Origin: Alterisphingorhabdus sp051668705
GTDB taxonomy: Bacteria; Pseudomonadota; Alphaproteobacteria; Sphingomonadales; Sphingomonadaceae
Length of the DNA: 64,000 nt
Direction of reading: 5' to 3'
Assembly: GCF_051668705.1 (NCBI RefSeq)
Contig: NZ_CP196351.1
Coordinates: forward strand, 1,426,001 to 1,490,000
The number at the start of each line of letters is the position of its first letter. Within the stretch, counting starts at the first letter, position 1. The notes beneath the pieces are model-generated. The model was not told the origin of the DNA. It searched no databases and saw only the letters and a program-made list of their open reading frames with translations. Position numbers and translations under genes: made by a program. This document shows, one piece after another, positions 7,215-16,704 of this stretch.

Positions 7215-8453
7215 ATGCTGACGGTTTTTGAAAGAACCATCGCCAGACGATATTTGCTACCCGCTCGCTCGGAAGCATTTATATTTCTGGTCGCCACCAT
7301 CTCCATGGTTGCTGTTATGCTCGGCGTTGCTGCGCTGATCATTGTCATGAGCGTGATGAACGGCTTCCGCGTCGAATTGCTTGACCGTATTGTAGGCCTT
7401 AACGGCCATGCACTTATTCAGGGCTATGGCGGGCGTCTTGATAATTGGGAGGATCTTCTCGACAAAGCTCGCAAGACGGACCGTGTGGTTTCAGCATCGC
7501 CTCTGATTGAACAGCCACTGCTCGCAACTTTCAATGGCCGCGTGGAAGGAATTATTGTTCGCGGCAATGACAGCGAAAATATTCAAGGGCTTAACACACA
7601 ATTGGTCAGTGGTAATGTGAATGATATTACCGCGGAATCAGAAAAGATTGCGATCGGCGTAGGGCTTGCCCAAAATCTTGGGGCTCGTGTTGGAGACCGG
7701 ATTACAATCATCAATCCGCAAGGAAGAGCAACGCCATTTGGTACGGTACCGCGAGAAATCTCCTATGAGATCGGCGCTATATTTGAAATTGGCGTTTATG
7801 ATTTTGACAAACTGTTTGTGATTATGCCGATACCTGATGCGCAAACGCTGCTGCTATCAGGTGATTCCATTGGGATGATCGAAATTACGACTGAAAATGC
7901 CGATGAGGTTAACGAGATTATCGCGCCCTTGATACCAGAGGTCGGTAATAAAGGCATTGTGGTGGATTGGCAGTCACTAAACGCCAGTGTTTTTGACGCA
8001 CTTAAGGTCGAACGGGTGGTGATGTTTGTGATTTTGTCGATCATCATATTGGTTGCCGTTTTCAATATTCTGTCGTCACTCATCATGCTGGTCCGCGCAA
8101 AGACAAGGGACATAGCGATATTGCGCACTATGGGGGCATCGCGGCGCTCTATTTTAAAAGTGTTCGTATTTGTCGGAACTGTGGTCGGCATTATCGGTGC
8201 AGGAGCAGGCACGGTTTTGGGCCTTGGTTTGCTGGCTATAAGGCAGCCTATCGTTGGTGGCGTGCAATATTTAACAGGCGCGACATTATGGGACCCTTCA
8301 GTGCGCTTTCTTACTGAGCTTCCAAGCAAAACCGACCCTTGGGAAGTTGTCTTGATTGTCATTCTGGCTATCGGGGCGAGCTTTTTGGCAACATTGTTCC
8401 CAGCTTTTAAAGCGGCTAATACAGACCCAGTACAGGTGCTACGTTATGACTGA
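7215..8453 (+). CDS. lolC: lipoprotein-releasing ABC transporter permease (LolC/LolE type)
   Basis: The membrane part of the Lol exporter, which lifts outer-membrane lipoproteins out of the inner membrane for the carrier LolA. The 412-residue protein has one N-terminal membrane helix (about 22-48, VAVMLGVAALIIVMSVMNGF), a large periplasmic domain (about 50-265) and three C-terminal helices with the FtsX-type motif RDIAILRTMGASRRSI. Alphaproteobacteria usually have one such permease instead of separate LolC and LolE, which fits the single gene here. It overlaps lolD by 8 bases, so translation is probably coupled. Confidence 0.93.
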   Translation: MLTVFERTIARRYLLPARSEAFIFLVATISMVAVMLGVAALIIVMSVMNGFRVELLDRIVGLNGHALIQGYGGRLDNWEDLLDKARKTDRVVSASPLIEQPLLATFNGRVEGIIVRGNDSENIQGLNTQLVSGNVNDITAESEKIAIGVGLAQNLGARVGDRITIINPQGRATPFGTVPREISYEIGAIFEIGVYDFDKLFVIMPIPDAQTLLLSGDSIGMIEITTENADEVNEIIAPLIPEVGNKGIVVDWQSLNASVFDALKVERVVMFVILSIIILVAVFNILSSLIMLVRAKTRDIAILRTMGASRRSILKVFVFVGTVVGIIGAGAGTVLGLGLLAIRQPIVGGVQYLTGATLWDPSVRFLTELPSKTDPWEVVLIVILAIGASFLATLFPAFKAANTDPVQVLRYD

Positions 8454-9141
8454 TACTCATGGGGCCGAGTTTATAGCGTCTTTGAATGATGTTACGCGCA
8501 GCTTTACGCAGGGCAGCGTGACCATAGATGTTCTGCGCGGTGTTGATCTGCATATAAAACCCGGTGAAATTGTCGGGCTGGTTGGTCCATCGGGCTCTGG
8601 AAAATCTACCTTGTTACAGGCTGTGGGGTTGCTTGAAGGCGGATTTGGTGGCTCGATTATTCTTGGTGGCATAGAGGCTGCAGGACTTGATAGCGCAGGC
8701 CGCACAGCCATTCGCAAAGAGTTTTTGGGCTTTGTTTATCAATTTCATCATCTGCTGACCGATTTTGATGCCATGGAAAATGTTGTCCTGCCCCAACTCA
8801 TCCATGATAATGACCGTAGTGTGGCCGAAGCACGGGCCGAAGAATTGCTAACGGCTCTGGGCTTGGGCTCACGCTTAAACCATCGCCCGAGCAAATTATC
8901 TGGGGGCGAACAACAGCGTGTTGCCGTTGCCCGTGCATTGGCCAATCGGCCGCAATTGGTGATGGCTGATGAACCAACGGGCAATTTGGATGAAGTCACA
9001 TCGCAGATCGTCCTTGATCAATTTTTATCGCTTGTTCGCGGTGAGGGCAGCGCCGCCTTAATCGCAACGCATAATGAACGCCTTGCTGCAAAAATGGACC
9101 GTGTGGTCAAATTGAAAGAAGGCCGCTTGATCGAGATGTGA
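8446..9141 (+). CDS. lolD: lipoprotein-releasing ABC transporter ATP-binding protein LolD
   Basis: ATPase of the Lol lipoprotein exporter. With the ATG at 8446 the protein has 231 residues, the normal LolD length; a longer frame from 8356 would only read lolC out of frame. It shows Walker A GPSGSGKST (47-55), the ABC signature LSGGEQQR, Walker B LVMADEPTGNLD and a switch histidine in LIATHNE. It partners with the permease just upstream, whose last codons it overlaps. Confidence 0.96.
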   Translation: MTDTHGAEFIASLNDVTRSFTQGSVTIDVLRGVDLHIKPGEIVGLVGPSGSGKSTLLQAVGLLEGGFGGSIILGGIEAAGLDSAGRTAIRKEFLGFVYQFHHLLTDFDAMENVVLPQLIHDNDRSVAEARAEELLTALGLGSRLNHRPSKLSGGEQQRVAVARALANRPQLVMADEPTGNLDEVTSQIVLDQFLSLVRGEGSAALIATHNERLAAKMDRVVKLKEGRLIEM

Positions 9142-9270
9142 GCAGCATTGCTGACCGTGCCGCGAAAACATGATATACAATGTGTAACGATCATTATCAT
9201 CGGTGCGAACCCATGATGAATATAACATTGCATAACAAACGGCATATGGCCGGGAAATAGGAAAAATATA

Positions 9271-9606
9271 ATGTGGGAAGCACTGCAAGCCTGGTTTTTA
9301 AGTTTTGGTCAGGAATATGGCGTTAATCCGGTTATTTTCGGTGCAATCTACGTTGGTGCAATACCTTTTTTCACACTGTCCATCGCATGGCTGGTGCGTA
9401 ACAAACGTGCTGGAAAATCGATCGTTTTGCCAGTTTTGTCCGCTGGCGGCTTTTTTGTCTCCGCTTATGTTTATCTGGCAATTGCTGGGAAAAACATTCC
9501 GGAATGGGTTTGGGTATTTTTGGGTGCACTCATAATTTATGGCGCATATTCAACGGTGAAAAGTGTGCGTTCCAAAATTTCTGATGAAGCAGATGCCACT
9601 GCTTAA
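9271..9606 (+). CDS. small hypothetical membrane protein
   Basis: A 111-residue protein with three predicted membrane helices (about 20-41, 50-71 and 77-95) and a short charged cytoplasmic tail (KSVRSKISDEADATA). An aggaaa ribosome site precedes the ATG. A terminator-like hairpin follows and dnaE comes next. No family can be named; it looks like one of the uncharacterised small inner-membrane proteins conserved in sphingomonads. Its position after lolD does not by itself imply a role in lipoprotein export. Confidence 0.7.
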   Translation: MWEALQAWFLSFGQEYGVNPVIFGAIYVGAIPFFTLSIAWLVRNKRAGKSIVLPVLSAGGFFVSAYVYLAIAGKNIPEWVWVFLGALIIYGAYSTVKSVRSKISDEADATA

Positions 9607-9639
9607 CTGGCCGTGGAAACATTCGAAATTAGACAGATG

Positions 9640-9665
9640 AACGCTCTTCAAAAGGGGCGTTTTTC
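9640..9665 (+). terminator. intrinsic terminator before dnaE
   Basis: AACGCTC (9640-9646) pairs with GGGCGTT (9655-9661), seven pairs with one G-U, around an 8-base loop and followed by TTTTCT. It closes the transcript of the small membrane protein. Confidence 0.7.
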
Positions 9666-9736
9666 TATCCACAGCATAGGCTTGTAAAAACCGCAGTTTT
9701 ATTTGCCAGAATCGCTCTATAGTCGCACATTGCGGC

Positions 9737-12700
9737 ATGGCTACTGATCCCTTTGTCCCGCTGCGTGTTTACTCATCTTATACGATGCTGGATGGCGCGA
9801 TAGACCCAAAAGACATCGCCTCACTTGCGAAAGAGCGAGGCTTTCCCGCTATATCTATCGCTGACCGTAATGGGCTTTATGGCTCTATGGCATTTGCTGA
9901 TGCCTGTTTCGCAAATGGCGTTCAACCTATTATCGGCGCGACTATGGCTGTTATTAGGCCGGGGCATGAAGGGCGCGAGAAGCCAGCAATAGATTGGCTG
10001 CCATTATTTGCCCAAAATGCACAAGGCTATCAAAATCTTTGCAAGCTGGTTTCATCGGCGCACTTGGATCGGCCAATTGAATTACCACCACATATCACTT
10101 TGCAGCATTGTACTAAATATCATCAGGGCTTAATCGCGCTGAGCGGCGCAGGGGAAGGGGTCATAACGCGGCTTTTGGCACAGGAACAACATAGTGCGGC
10201 GACCGATTGTCTGGATCAACTGCAATCTATCTTTCAAGATAGGTTATATATTGAATTAGCCCGCCGGAATGACCCTGACGAAGATGCAGCCGAAGACAAT
10301 CTTATCCAACTGGCCTATGATCGCAATATAGCTCTCATTGCATCCAACCCTGCTTGTTTTGCCGAGCCTGGTTTTTACAAAGCGCGTGAAGCTATGATGT
10401 GCATTGCTGAGGGCGGTTATCTTGACGCTGGCGACCGCAAAAAAGGCTCTCCGGAAAATTGGCTAAAAAGCGGGGCAATGATGCGTGAGCTGTTTGCCGA
10501 TATCCCTGAAGCATTGAGCAATACATTGGTTGCTGCGCAGCGATGTGCCTTTGCTCCGCCCAAAAGAGACCCGATATTACCCAGCCTTGCAGGCGATCTT
10601 TCCGGCGAAGAAAAAGAACTGCGATCACTCTCGCGCAATGGTCTGGAAGAAAGGCTGAAACTATACAAAGATTTGCCTGACGATGAGCGGCAAAGCTATT
10701 TTGACAGGCTGGACTATGAAATTGATATCATTATCAAAATGGGTTTCCCCGGCTATTTTCTAATCGTTGCCGACTTCATTCAATGGGCCAAGGAACAGAA
10801 TATCCCGGTTGGTCCGGGGCGGGGTTCCGGCGCTGGTTCGGTGGTTGCATGGGCATTGACTATCACCGATCTTGACCCACTAAAACTGGGCCTGTTGTTT
10901 GAGCGTTTTCTCAACCCTGAACGGGTTTCTATGCCTGACTTTGATATCGACTTTTGTGAGACACGGCGCAGTGAAGTTATCCGCTATGTGCAGCAGAAAT
11001 ACGGAACCGATACCGTCGCGCAAATCATCACCTTTGGTAAGTTAAAAGCCCGCGCTGTGCTGCGCGATACGGGCCGTGTTCTGCAAATGCCCTATGGTCA
11101 GGTTGATCGCTTGTGCAAGATGGTGCCTAACCACCCAACCGACCCATGGAAACTAGATCGCGCCTTGAAAGGTGTGTCTGAACTGCGCGAGGAATATAAT
11201 AAGGACGCGCAGGTTAAACAATTGATCGACCTGGCACTGCAAATGGAGGGTCTGCCGCGGCATAGCTCCACCCATGCCGCCGGTGTTGTTATTGGTGATC
11301 GCCCGCTTGACGAGTTGGTGCCGCTCTATCGCGACCCACGGTCAGACATGCCGGTTACGCAGTTCGATATGAAATTTGTTGAAAAAGCCGGTTTGGTAAA
11401 ATTTGACTTTCTTGGTCTCAAAACCCTGTCCGTTTTGCACAAGGCAACGGAAATGCTGTCTAGGCGCGGTATATCTATCGATCTTAACACTTTGGCCTGG
11501 GATGACCCCAAAGTGTATGAGCTTTTGCAACGCGGCGAAACAGTTGGTGTTTTTCAGTTGGAATCTGAGGGTATGCGCCGGACGCTGGCCGCTGTTAAGC
11601 CTAGCAATTTTGGTGATATTATCGCGCTGGTGTCGCTCTATCGTCCAGGCCCAATGGATAACATCCCCAGCTTTGGCGCAAGGAAGAATGGCGAGGAAGA
11701 AATCGCCTATCCGCACCCGCTTTTGAAAGATATATTGGCAGAGACATATGGCATCATTGTCTATCAGGAACAGGTTATGCAGGCTGCTCAGGTGCTCGCC
11801 GGCTATTCACTGGGTGAAGCAGATTTGCTGCGCCGGGCAATGGGTAAGAAAATTCAGGCTGAAATGGATATTCAACGGGATCGCTTTGTTGAGGGCGCCG
11901 CGAAAAACGATATCAATTCGAAAAAAGCCAATGAGTTGTTTGACCTGATTGATAAATTTGCCGGCTATGGTTTCAACAAATCCCATGCTGCAGCTTATGC
12001 CTTGCTTGCCTATCAGACTGCATGGTTGAAAGCGCATTATCCTGAAGAGTTTTTTGCTGCTTCCATGTGTTTTGACATGCACCAGACAGAAAAGCTCAAT
12101 ATTTTTGTCGATGATATGAAGAAACTCGGCATTATGTGTCAGCCGCCAAGCCTGAACCATAGCGAGGTTGAGTTTTCGGTTGAAGCCGATGATAGCCCAG
12201 AAAATGAGCGGGGTTGGGCGGTGCGTTATGCCCTTGCTGGCCTAAAAAATGTCGGCGGCAAAGCGATGCAGGCTATAGTGGATGAGCGAGAGGCCAATGG
12301 ACAATTCCAATCGCTCGCGGACTTTGCTGATCGTGTAAGCCCTGCATTATTGAACAAAAGGCAGTTAGAAAATCTTGCCGCAGCTGGCGCTTTTGATCAG
12401 GTTACCACCAATCGTGCGGCGGTTTATACATCTGCGGAGACATTATTGGCTCTGGCGCAACAAGCAGAGCAATCGCGCAATTCTGGTCAGGCTGCTCTGT
12501 TCGGCGGAGAAGAAGAGAGCAGTGCGCAGAGTTTGAAAACCGACAATTGCGCATCTTGGAACACTGCGACACGCATGAATTTTGAGAAAGACGCATTTGG
12601 CTTTTACTTTTCGGGACATCCTGTTGAGCATTATGAAGTTATTGCCTCTGCAAATGGTGCGCGGCCTTTTGCTAATGTCATGGACGGTATTCAGCTGGAA

Positions 12701-13237
12701 GCAGGGCAGAGACGGCCTGCCATATTGGCAGGGTTGATAGAATCCGCTCAAAAACGCCAAACCAAACGCGGCAAAGACTTTGCCATGGTTGATATGTCGG
12801 ACAAATCTGGCCAATTTTCGGCGAGTTGCTTTGAAGAAAGGCTGGTGCCTCGTCTGGTGGAATGGGCTAAAGAAGGTGTGTGCGTGCTGCTCAATGTAGA
12901 GCTTGATAGCAACAGCCCTGATCAGCCACCGCGAGCGACAATCCGTTCTGCCCAACCTCTTGAAGGACTGCAAAGCGCGGCACAGCTCAAACTGATGTTT
13001 GATGCGCACGAGGCTTCTGCTTTTGCGCAATTGGCGGCTATATTGGAGCGTCGAAAAACTGGCCATGGACGCGTATTTGCCCGTTTGATCCAACCGGATA
13101 GAAACCCCATCACCATGGCCTTGCCAGAGCGTTACATGCTAGACAGCGAACTGGCCGAGCTTTTGGAGGATTTGCCGGGTATCTCTAATATTCGGCTAGA
13201 GGCAGTGCGGCGCAGTAAGCCGGAACTTGTAGGTTAG
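9737..13237 (+). CDS. dnaE: DNA polymerase III subunit alpha
   Basis: Catalytic chain of the replicative polymerase. The 1166-residue protein has the full DnaE1 layout: an N-terminal PHP domain (about 1-270, FVPLRVYSSYTMLDGAIDP), the palm with the catalytic aspartates in PDFDIDFCE and the nucleotide-binding GPGRGSGAGS (about residues 355-410), the fingers and beta-clamp region with GYGFNKSHAAAYA, and a C-terminal OB-fold (about 990-1070). It is not the error-prone DnaE2 type, given its context and size. It stands alone between a terminator and the acyl-CoA synthetase. Confidence 0.97.
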   Translation: MATDPFVPLRVYSSYTMLDGAIDPKDIASLAKERGFPAISIADRNGLYGSMAFADACFANGVQPIIGATMAVIRPGHEGREKPAIDWLPLFAQNAQGYQNLCKLVSSAHLDRPIELPPHITLQHCTKYHQGLIALSGAGEGVITRLLAQEQHSAATDCLDQLQSIFQDRLYIELARRNDPDEDAAEDNLIQLAYDRNIALIASNPACFAEPGFYKAREAMMCIAEGGYLDAGDRKKGSPENWLKSGAMMRELFADIPEALSNTLVAAQRCAFAPPKRDPILPSLAGDLSGEEKELRSLSRNGLEERLKLYKDLPDDERQSYFDRLDYEIDIIIKMGFPGYFLIVADFIQWAKEQNIPVGPGRGSGAGSVVAWALTITDLDPLKLGLLFERFLNPERVSMPDFDIDFCETRRSEVIRYVQQKYGTDTVAQIITFGKLKARAVLRDTGRVLQMPYGQVDRLCKMVPNHPTDPWKLDRALKGVSELREEYNKDAQVKQLIDLALQMEGLPRHSSTHAAGVVIGDRPLDELVPLYRDPRSDMPVTQFDMKFVEKAGLVKFDFLGLKTLSVLHKATEMLSRRGISIDLNTLAWDDPKVYELLQRGETVGVFQLESEGMRRTLAAVKPSNFGDIIALVSLYRPGPMDNIPSFGARKNGEEEIAYPHPLLKDILAETYGIIVYQEQVMQAAQVLAGYSLGEADLLRRAMGKKIQAEMDIQRDRFVEGAAKNDINSKKANELFDLIDKFAGYGFNKSHAAAYALLAYQTAWLKAHYPEEFFAASMCFDMHQTEKLNIFVDDMKKLGIMCQPPSLNHSEVEFSVEADDSPENERGWAVRYALAGLKNVGGKAMQAIVDEREANGQFQSLADFADRVSPALLNKRQLENLAAAGAFDQVTTNRAAVYTSAETLLALAQQAEQSRNSGQAALFGGEEESSAQSLKTDNCASWNTATRMNFEKDAFGFYFSGHPVEHYEVIASANGARPFANVMDGIQLEAGQRRPAILAGLIESAQKRQTKRGKDFAMVDMSDKSGQFSASCFEERLVPRLVEWAKEGVCVLLNVELDSNSPDQPPRATIRSAQPLEGLQSAAQLKLMFDAHEASAFAQLAAILERRKTGHGRVFARLIQPDRNPITMALPERYMLDSELAELLEDLPGISNIRLEAVRRSKPELVG

Positions 13238-13318
13238 AAAACAGGCGATACACTGACAAAAACATGCTGATTCTTCACGCTTTGGCATGACAGATAAAAT
13301 ATAAAGGAGGATGCCCAA

Positions 13319-14920
13319 ATGCTAGGCGCCATGCAGGATTTCGAACTAAGGGTAATGCATTTATTGGACCATGCCGCGCGCGAACATGGGCGGCGTGACA
13401 TTGTTTCCTATTGGGCAGATGGCAGCGAAACACGCTCAAATTGGGCAGGGGTAGAGCGGGATGCACGGCGCATGGCTAAAGGCCTGACTGCCCTTGGTTT
13501 GCAAAAAGGGGACCGTGTTGCAACCTTGGCAATGAACCATGGTCGGCATCTTGTCAGCTGGTACGGTGCTATAGGTGCTGGCGGTGTTATCCATACAGTC
13601 AATCCGCGACTGTTTGAAGATCAGTTGGAATATATTATGAACCATGCGGAAGATCGCGTGCTGCTTTATGATGCAATGTTCCAGCCAATTATAGACAAGA
13701 TGAAATCCCGCTGGACAACGATTGAGCATTATATTTGCTACGATCCGCCAAAAGGCAGTGATGTTCAAGGTTTTGAGGATTTTCTGGATCAATATGACAA
13801 TGATTTTGCATGGGTCGATGGCGATGAAAGAGAGCCATGCATGCTCTGCTATACCAGCGGGACAACTGGCAACCCTAAAGGCGTATTATACGAACATCGC
13901 TCTACCATGATCCACGCTTTGGCCGAGATTCAGCCCGCCGTTTTTGACTTCTCACCAGCTTCTGTAGCGCTGCCCGTAGTGCCGATGTTCCACGCTGCTG
14001 CTTGGGGTATCCCTTTCGCCAGTGCGGCCGCTGGTGTAAAGCTGGTTTATTCTGCCGTGAATGATCCCGCTGTTCTCACCATGTTGATGAACCGCGAAGA
14101 AGTAACGCATAGCGCTGGCGTTCCCACGGTCTGGCTGGCATTGTTCCAACATATGGACGCGACTGGTGAAAAGCCCGAACATCTCAATGTAGTGACCATT
14201 GGTGGCTCGGCTGCACCGCGCGCAATGTGTGAGCGCATTATGAAAATGGGCTGCCGCGTCAACCACGCCTGGGGCATGACAGAAACATCGCCTATCGGCA
14301 CCATGGGCGCACCAATACAGGGCTGGGATGCATTATCCCTCGACGAACAACTCGACATTGTTACCAAGCAAGGCAAGGTGCCATTTGGCGTGGAATTGCG
14401 GGTCTTGGATGATGATGACAATGTTCAGCCGCGCGATGGCAAATCCAGTGGCCGACTACAGATTCGCGGTCCGTGGGTGGTGAAACGCTATTTCAAAGCA
14501 GAAGAAGATGCGGTCACTGAAGATGGCTGGTTTGACACGGGCGATGTGGCCGTAATCCACCCGGATAATGTTATGCAAATCACTGACCGTGCCAAAGATG
14601 TTATCAAATCAGGCGGGGAGTGGATTAGCTCTGTAGAACTGGAAAATGCAGCGGTTGGCATGACCGAAATTGCAGAGGCCGGCGCCATTGGATTACCGCA
14701 CCCTAAATGGGATGAGCGGCCATTGCTTGTTGTTGTTCCTGCGGCCGGCGCAAGCCTCAGCAAAGACCAAGTGCTGGAATATCTGTCTGATAAAGTCGCG
14801 AAATGGTGGCTTCCAGATGATGTCGCCTTTGTGGATGAATTGCCGCATACAGCAACCGGCAAGATATTGAAAACCGCGCTGCGTGAGCAATTTAAGGACC
14901 ATAAATTACCGACGGTCTAG
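13319..14920 (+). CDS. medium/long-chain acyl-CoA synthetase (AlkK-like, AMP-forming)
   Basis: Activates a carboxylic acid to its acyl-CoA through an acyl-adenylate. The 533-residue protein starts MLGAMQDFELRV, the AlkK/FadD3-type opening, behind a strong AAAGGAGG site at 13303-13310. The AMP-binding P-loop is YTSGTTGNPKG (about 178-188), the adenine motif WGMTETSP, the hinge region DRAKDVIKSGGEWIS, and the C-terminal catalytic lysine lies in TATGKILKT. Substrate length cannot be read from sequence; medium- to long-chain fatty acids are likely by similarity to AlkK. It converges on the radical SAM gene, 15 bases away. Confidence 0.93.
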   Translation: MLGAMQDFELRVMHLLDHAAREHGRRDIVSYWADGSETRSNWAGVERDARRMAKGLTALGLQKGDRVATLAMNHGRHLVSWYGAIGAGGVIHTVNPRLFEDQLEYIMNHAEDRVLLYDAMFQPIIDKMKSRWTTIEHYICYDPPKGSDVQGFEDFLDQYDNDFAWVDGDEREPCMLCYTSGTTGNPKGVLYEHRSTMIHALAEIQPAVFDFSPASVALPVVPMFHAAAWGIPFASAAAGVKLVYSAVNDPAVLTMLMNREEVTHSAGVPTVWLALFQHMDATGEKPEHLNVVTIGGSAAPRAMCERIMKMGCRVNHAWGMTETSPIGTMGAPIQGWDALSLDEQLDIVTKQGKVPFGVELRVLDDDDNVQPRDGKSSGRLQIRGPWVVKRYFKAEEDAVTEDGWFDTGDVAVIHPDNVMQITDRAKDVIKSGGEWISSVELENAAVGMTEIAEAGAIGLPHPKWDERPLLVVVPAAGASLSKDQVLEYLSDKVAKWWLPDDVAFVDELPHTATGKILKTALREQFKDHKLPTV

Positions 14921-14935
14921 AAAATTGGCACAAAA

Positions 14936-16087
14936 TCATAAATCGAGGCGCATCTGCCCATGCGGGTCTGGCGGAATGAAGATATCGGTACGCAAGTTAT
15001 ACCGGTTCTTCTCAAAGCCATATTTACTACGCAGCCTTTCCATGCGGTTTTTCAGCAAATCCGCCCAAGGCCCTTGCCCGCGCCGCCTATGGAAAAAGCG
15101 CGGATCATTGCGTTTGCCGCCCCGCAGAGACCGAATGATCGTCATGACTTTGGCCGCACGATCAGGAAAATGGGCAGCGAGCCATTCTTCGAATAAGGGC
15201 GCAACCTCCCATGGCAAACGTATGGGTATCGCCGCAAGACCAGTTGCTCCTGCCTCTGCGGCAGCAGCAGCGATATGCTCTAACTCATGGTCCGTAATAG
15301 CGGGAATGACCGGCGCAATGTTGACATAGCAGGATATCCCTGCCGCACTTAGCAAGCGGATGGCTTCCAATCGCTTTTTCGGAGAGGCCGCGCGTGGTTC
15401 AAGCGTTCGGGCAATAGCATTGTCGAGCGTTGTAATTGACAGCGCAACAGATGTTAATCGTAGTGCAGCCAAATTCGTGAGCAAATCTATATCATGCAAT
15501 ATTCTGTCAGATTTTGTTGTTATTCCAATGGGGTGGCGGGTTTCCAGCATGATTTCCAAAATGCTGCGCGTAATCTGATATCGCTTTTCTATCGGCTGAT
15601 AAGGGTCGGTATTTGTGCCTATAGCAATGGGCCTTACCGTATAATTAGATGCCGCCAATTCATGCTTTAACAGTTCAGCAGCCGAGGGTTTTGCAAATAA
15701 TTTGGTTTCAAAATCCAAACCCGGGGACAAATTATGATAGGCATGGCTGGGTCTGGCAAAGCAATAGACGCAACCATGTTCACAACCGCGATAGGCATTG
15801 ATGGAGCGATCAAAAGGAATGTCGGGAGATTTGTTGAATGTGATGATTGTCTTTGGTGCTTCGATCGTCACATCAGTGCGAATTTTGCATGTTGGTTCGT
15901 CAATTTCAGCGCTTTTATCACGCCAATCTCCATCTACATCACGCTTAATGTCATCAAATCTGCCTGAAATGCCATTACTGACAGTGCCGCGCCCTTTGAC
16001 AATGGTGATATTCGGGTCTGGCCGCGCTAAAATGGGGTCGCAATCAGGGCTTATTTTGATGTCATTATCGTTATTTGGTGGAGCCAT
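14936..16087 (-). CDS. PA0069-family radical SAM protein
   Basis: A 383-residue radical SAM enzyme of the SplB-like group. The cluster-binding cysteines are in YRGCEHGCVYCFARPSH (C-x3-C-x2-C, about 103-110), and the family features GTNTDPYQPIEK and the ITTKSDRILHDIDLL region follow. The C-terminus has the basic stretch FFHRRRGQGPW typical of this family. The reaction is unknown; these proteins are annotated by homology only. Some relatives neighbour DNA-repair genes, but no such partner lies next to this copy. Confidence 0.9.
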   Translation of the reverse strand: MAPPNNDNDIKISPDCDPILARPDPNITIVKGRGTVSNGISGRFDDIKRDVDGDWRDKSAEIDEPTCKIRTDVTIEAPKTIITFNKSPDIPFDRSINAYRGCEHGCVYCFARPSHAYHNLSPGLDFETKLFAKPSAAELLKHELAASNYTVRPIAIGTNTDPYQPIEKRYQITRSILEIMLETRHPIGITTKSDRILHDIDLLTNLAALRLTSVALSITTLDNAIARTLEPRAASPKKRLEAIRLLSAAGISCYVNIAPVIPAITDHELEHIAAAAAEAGATGLAAIPIRLPWEVAPLFEEWLAAHFPDRAAKVMTIIRSLRGGKRNDPRFFHRRRGQGPWADLLKNRMERLRSKYGFEKNRYNLRTDIFIPPDPHGQMRLDL

Positions 16088-16176
16088 TCCCCAACATTAA
16101 TATGCCAATGAGAACATTTCAAGAACATTACTCAATATATAAGAAGCAAATTATACAATTTTTGCAGAGTGCGCGG

Positions 16177-16704
16177 CTATTGCTCTTGCAGGCGAGGCAT
16201 CAACTCAACAAAATTGCATGGGCGGTGTCTACTATCCAATTGATATTGCAAAATCCCGTCCCAACCATCTTTTACAGCACCGTTGGAACCGGGCAGTGCG
16301 AAAATATATGTTCCGCGTGCAACGACGGCACACGCGCGGGACTGAATCGTCGACGTCCCGATATTTTCGATACTGAGATAACGAAACATCTCACCAAAGC
16401 CTGGAATATCTTTAGTTTTCACATGATCAAGCGCTTCTGGCGTAACGTCTCTGCCGGTCAGGCCAGTGCCGCCCGTCGTCACAATGGCATCAACCTCTCT
16501 ATCATCAATCCAATTTTGCAAACGTGCCACCAATCGCGTTTGATCATCTTTTTCAATAGCCCGTTGAAAGAGCCTATGCCCGGCATTTTTAATGCGTTCG
16601 GCTAAAATATTACCGGAAGTGTCGTCAGCTATTGTTCGCGTGTCAGAAACCGTCAACAATGCGATGTTAACGGGAATAAATTCGGCTTTTTTATCGATCG
16701 CCAC
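16177..16704 (-). CDS. moaB: molybdenum cofactor biosynthesis protein MoaB
   Basis: MoaB/MogA-fold protein that adenylylates molybdopterin in molybdenum cofactor assembly. From the GTG at 16704 the protein reads MAIDKKAEFIPVNIALLTVSDTR, the usual alphaproteobacterial start, and GGAGG sits 8 bases before it. The longer ATG frame from 16719 would swallow that site. The substrate-binding motif TTGGTGLTGRDVTPEA and the C-terminal ALPGSNGAVKDGW are intact; length is 175 residues. It overlaps the end of the lytic transglycosylase gene, so translation is probably coupled. No other molybdopterin gene is in the window. Confidence 0.93.
   Translation of the reverse strand: MAIDKKAEFIPVNIALLTVSDTRTIADDTSGNILAERIKNAGHRLFQRAIEKDDQTRLVARLQNWIDDREVDAIVTTGGTGLTGRDVTPEALDHVKTKDIPGFGEMFRYLSIENIGTSTIQSRACAVVARGTYIFALPGSNGAVKDGWDGILQYQLDSRHRPCNFVELMPRLQEQ

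Noticed and set aside
7796..8362. 188-residue minus-strand open frame
   Set aside because: It is the antisense shadow of the lolC membrane part; Thr/Ser/Met-rich with no recognisable domain.
12443..13093. 216-residue minus-strand open frame
   Set aside because: It lies entirely antisense to the C-terminal part of dnaE and has no family features.
16075..16605. 176-residue plus-strand open frame
   Set aside because: It is antisense to moaB and has no plausible ribosome site; moaB has intact motifs.
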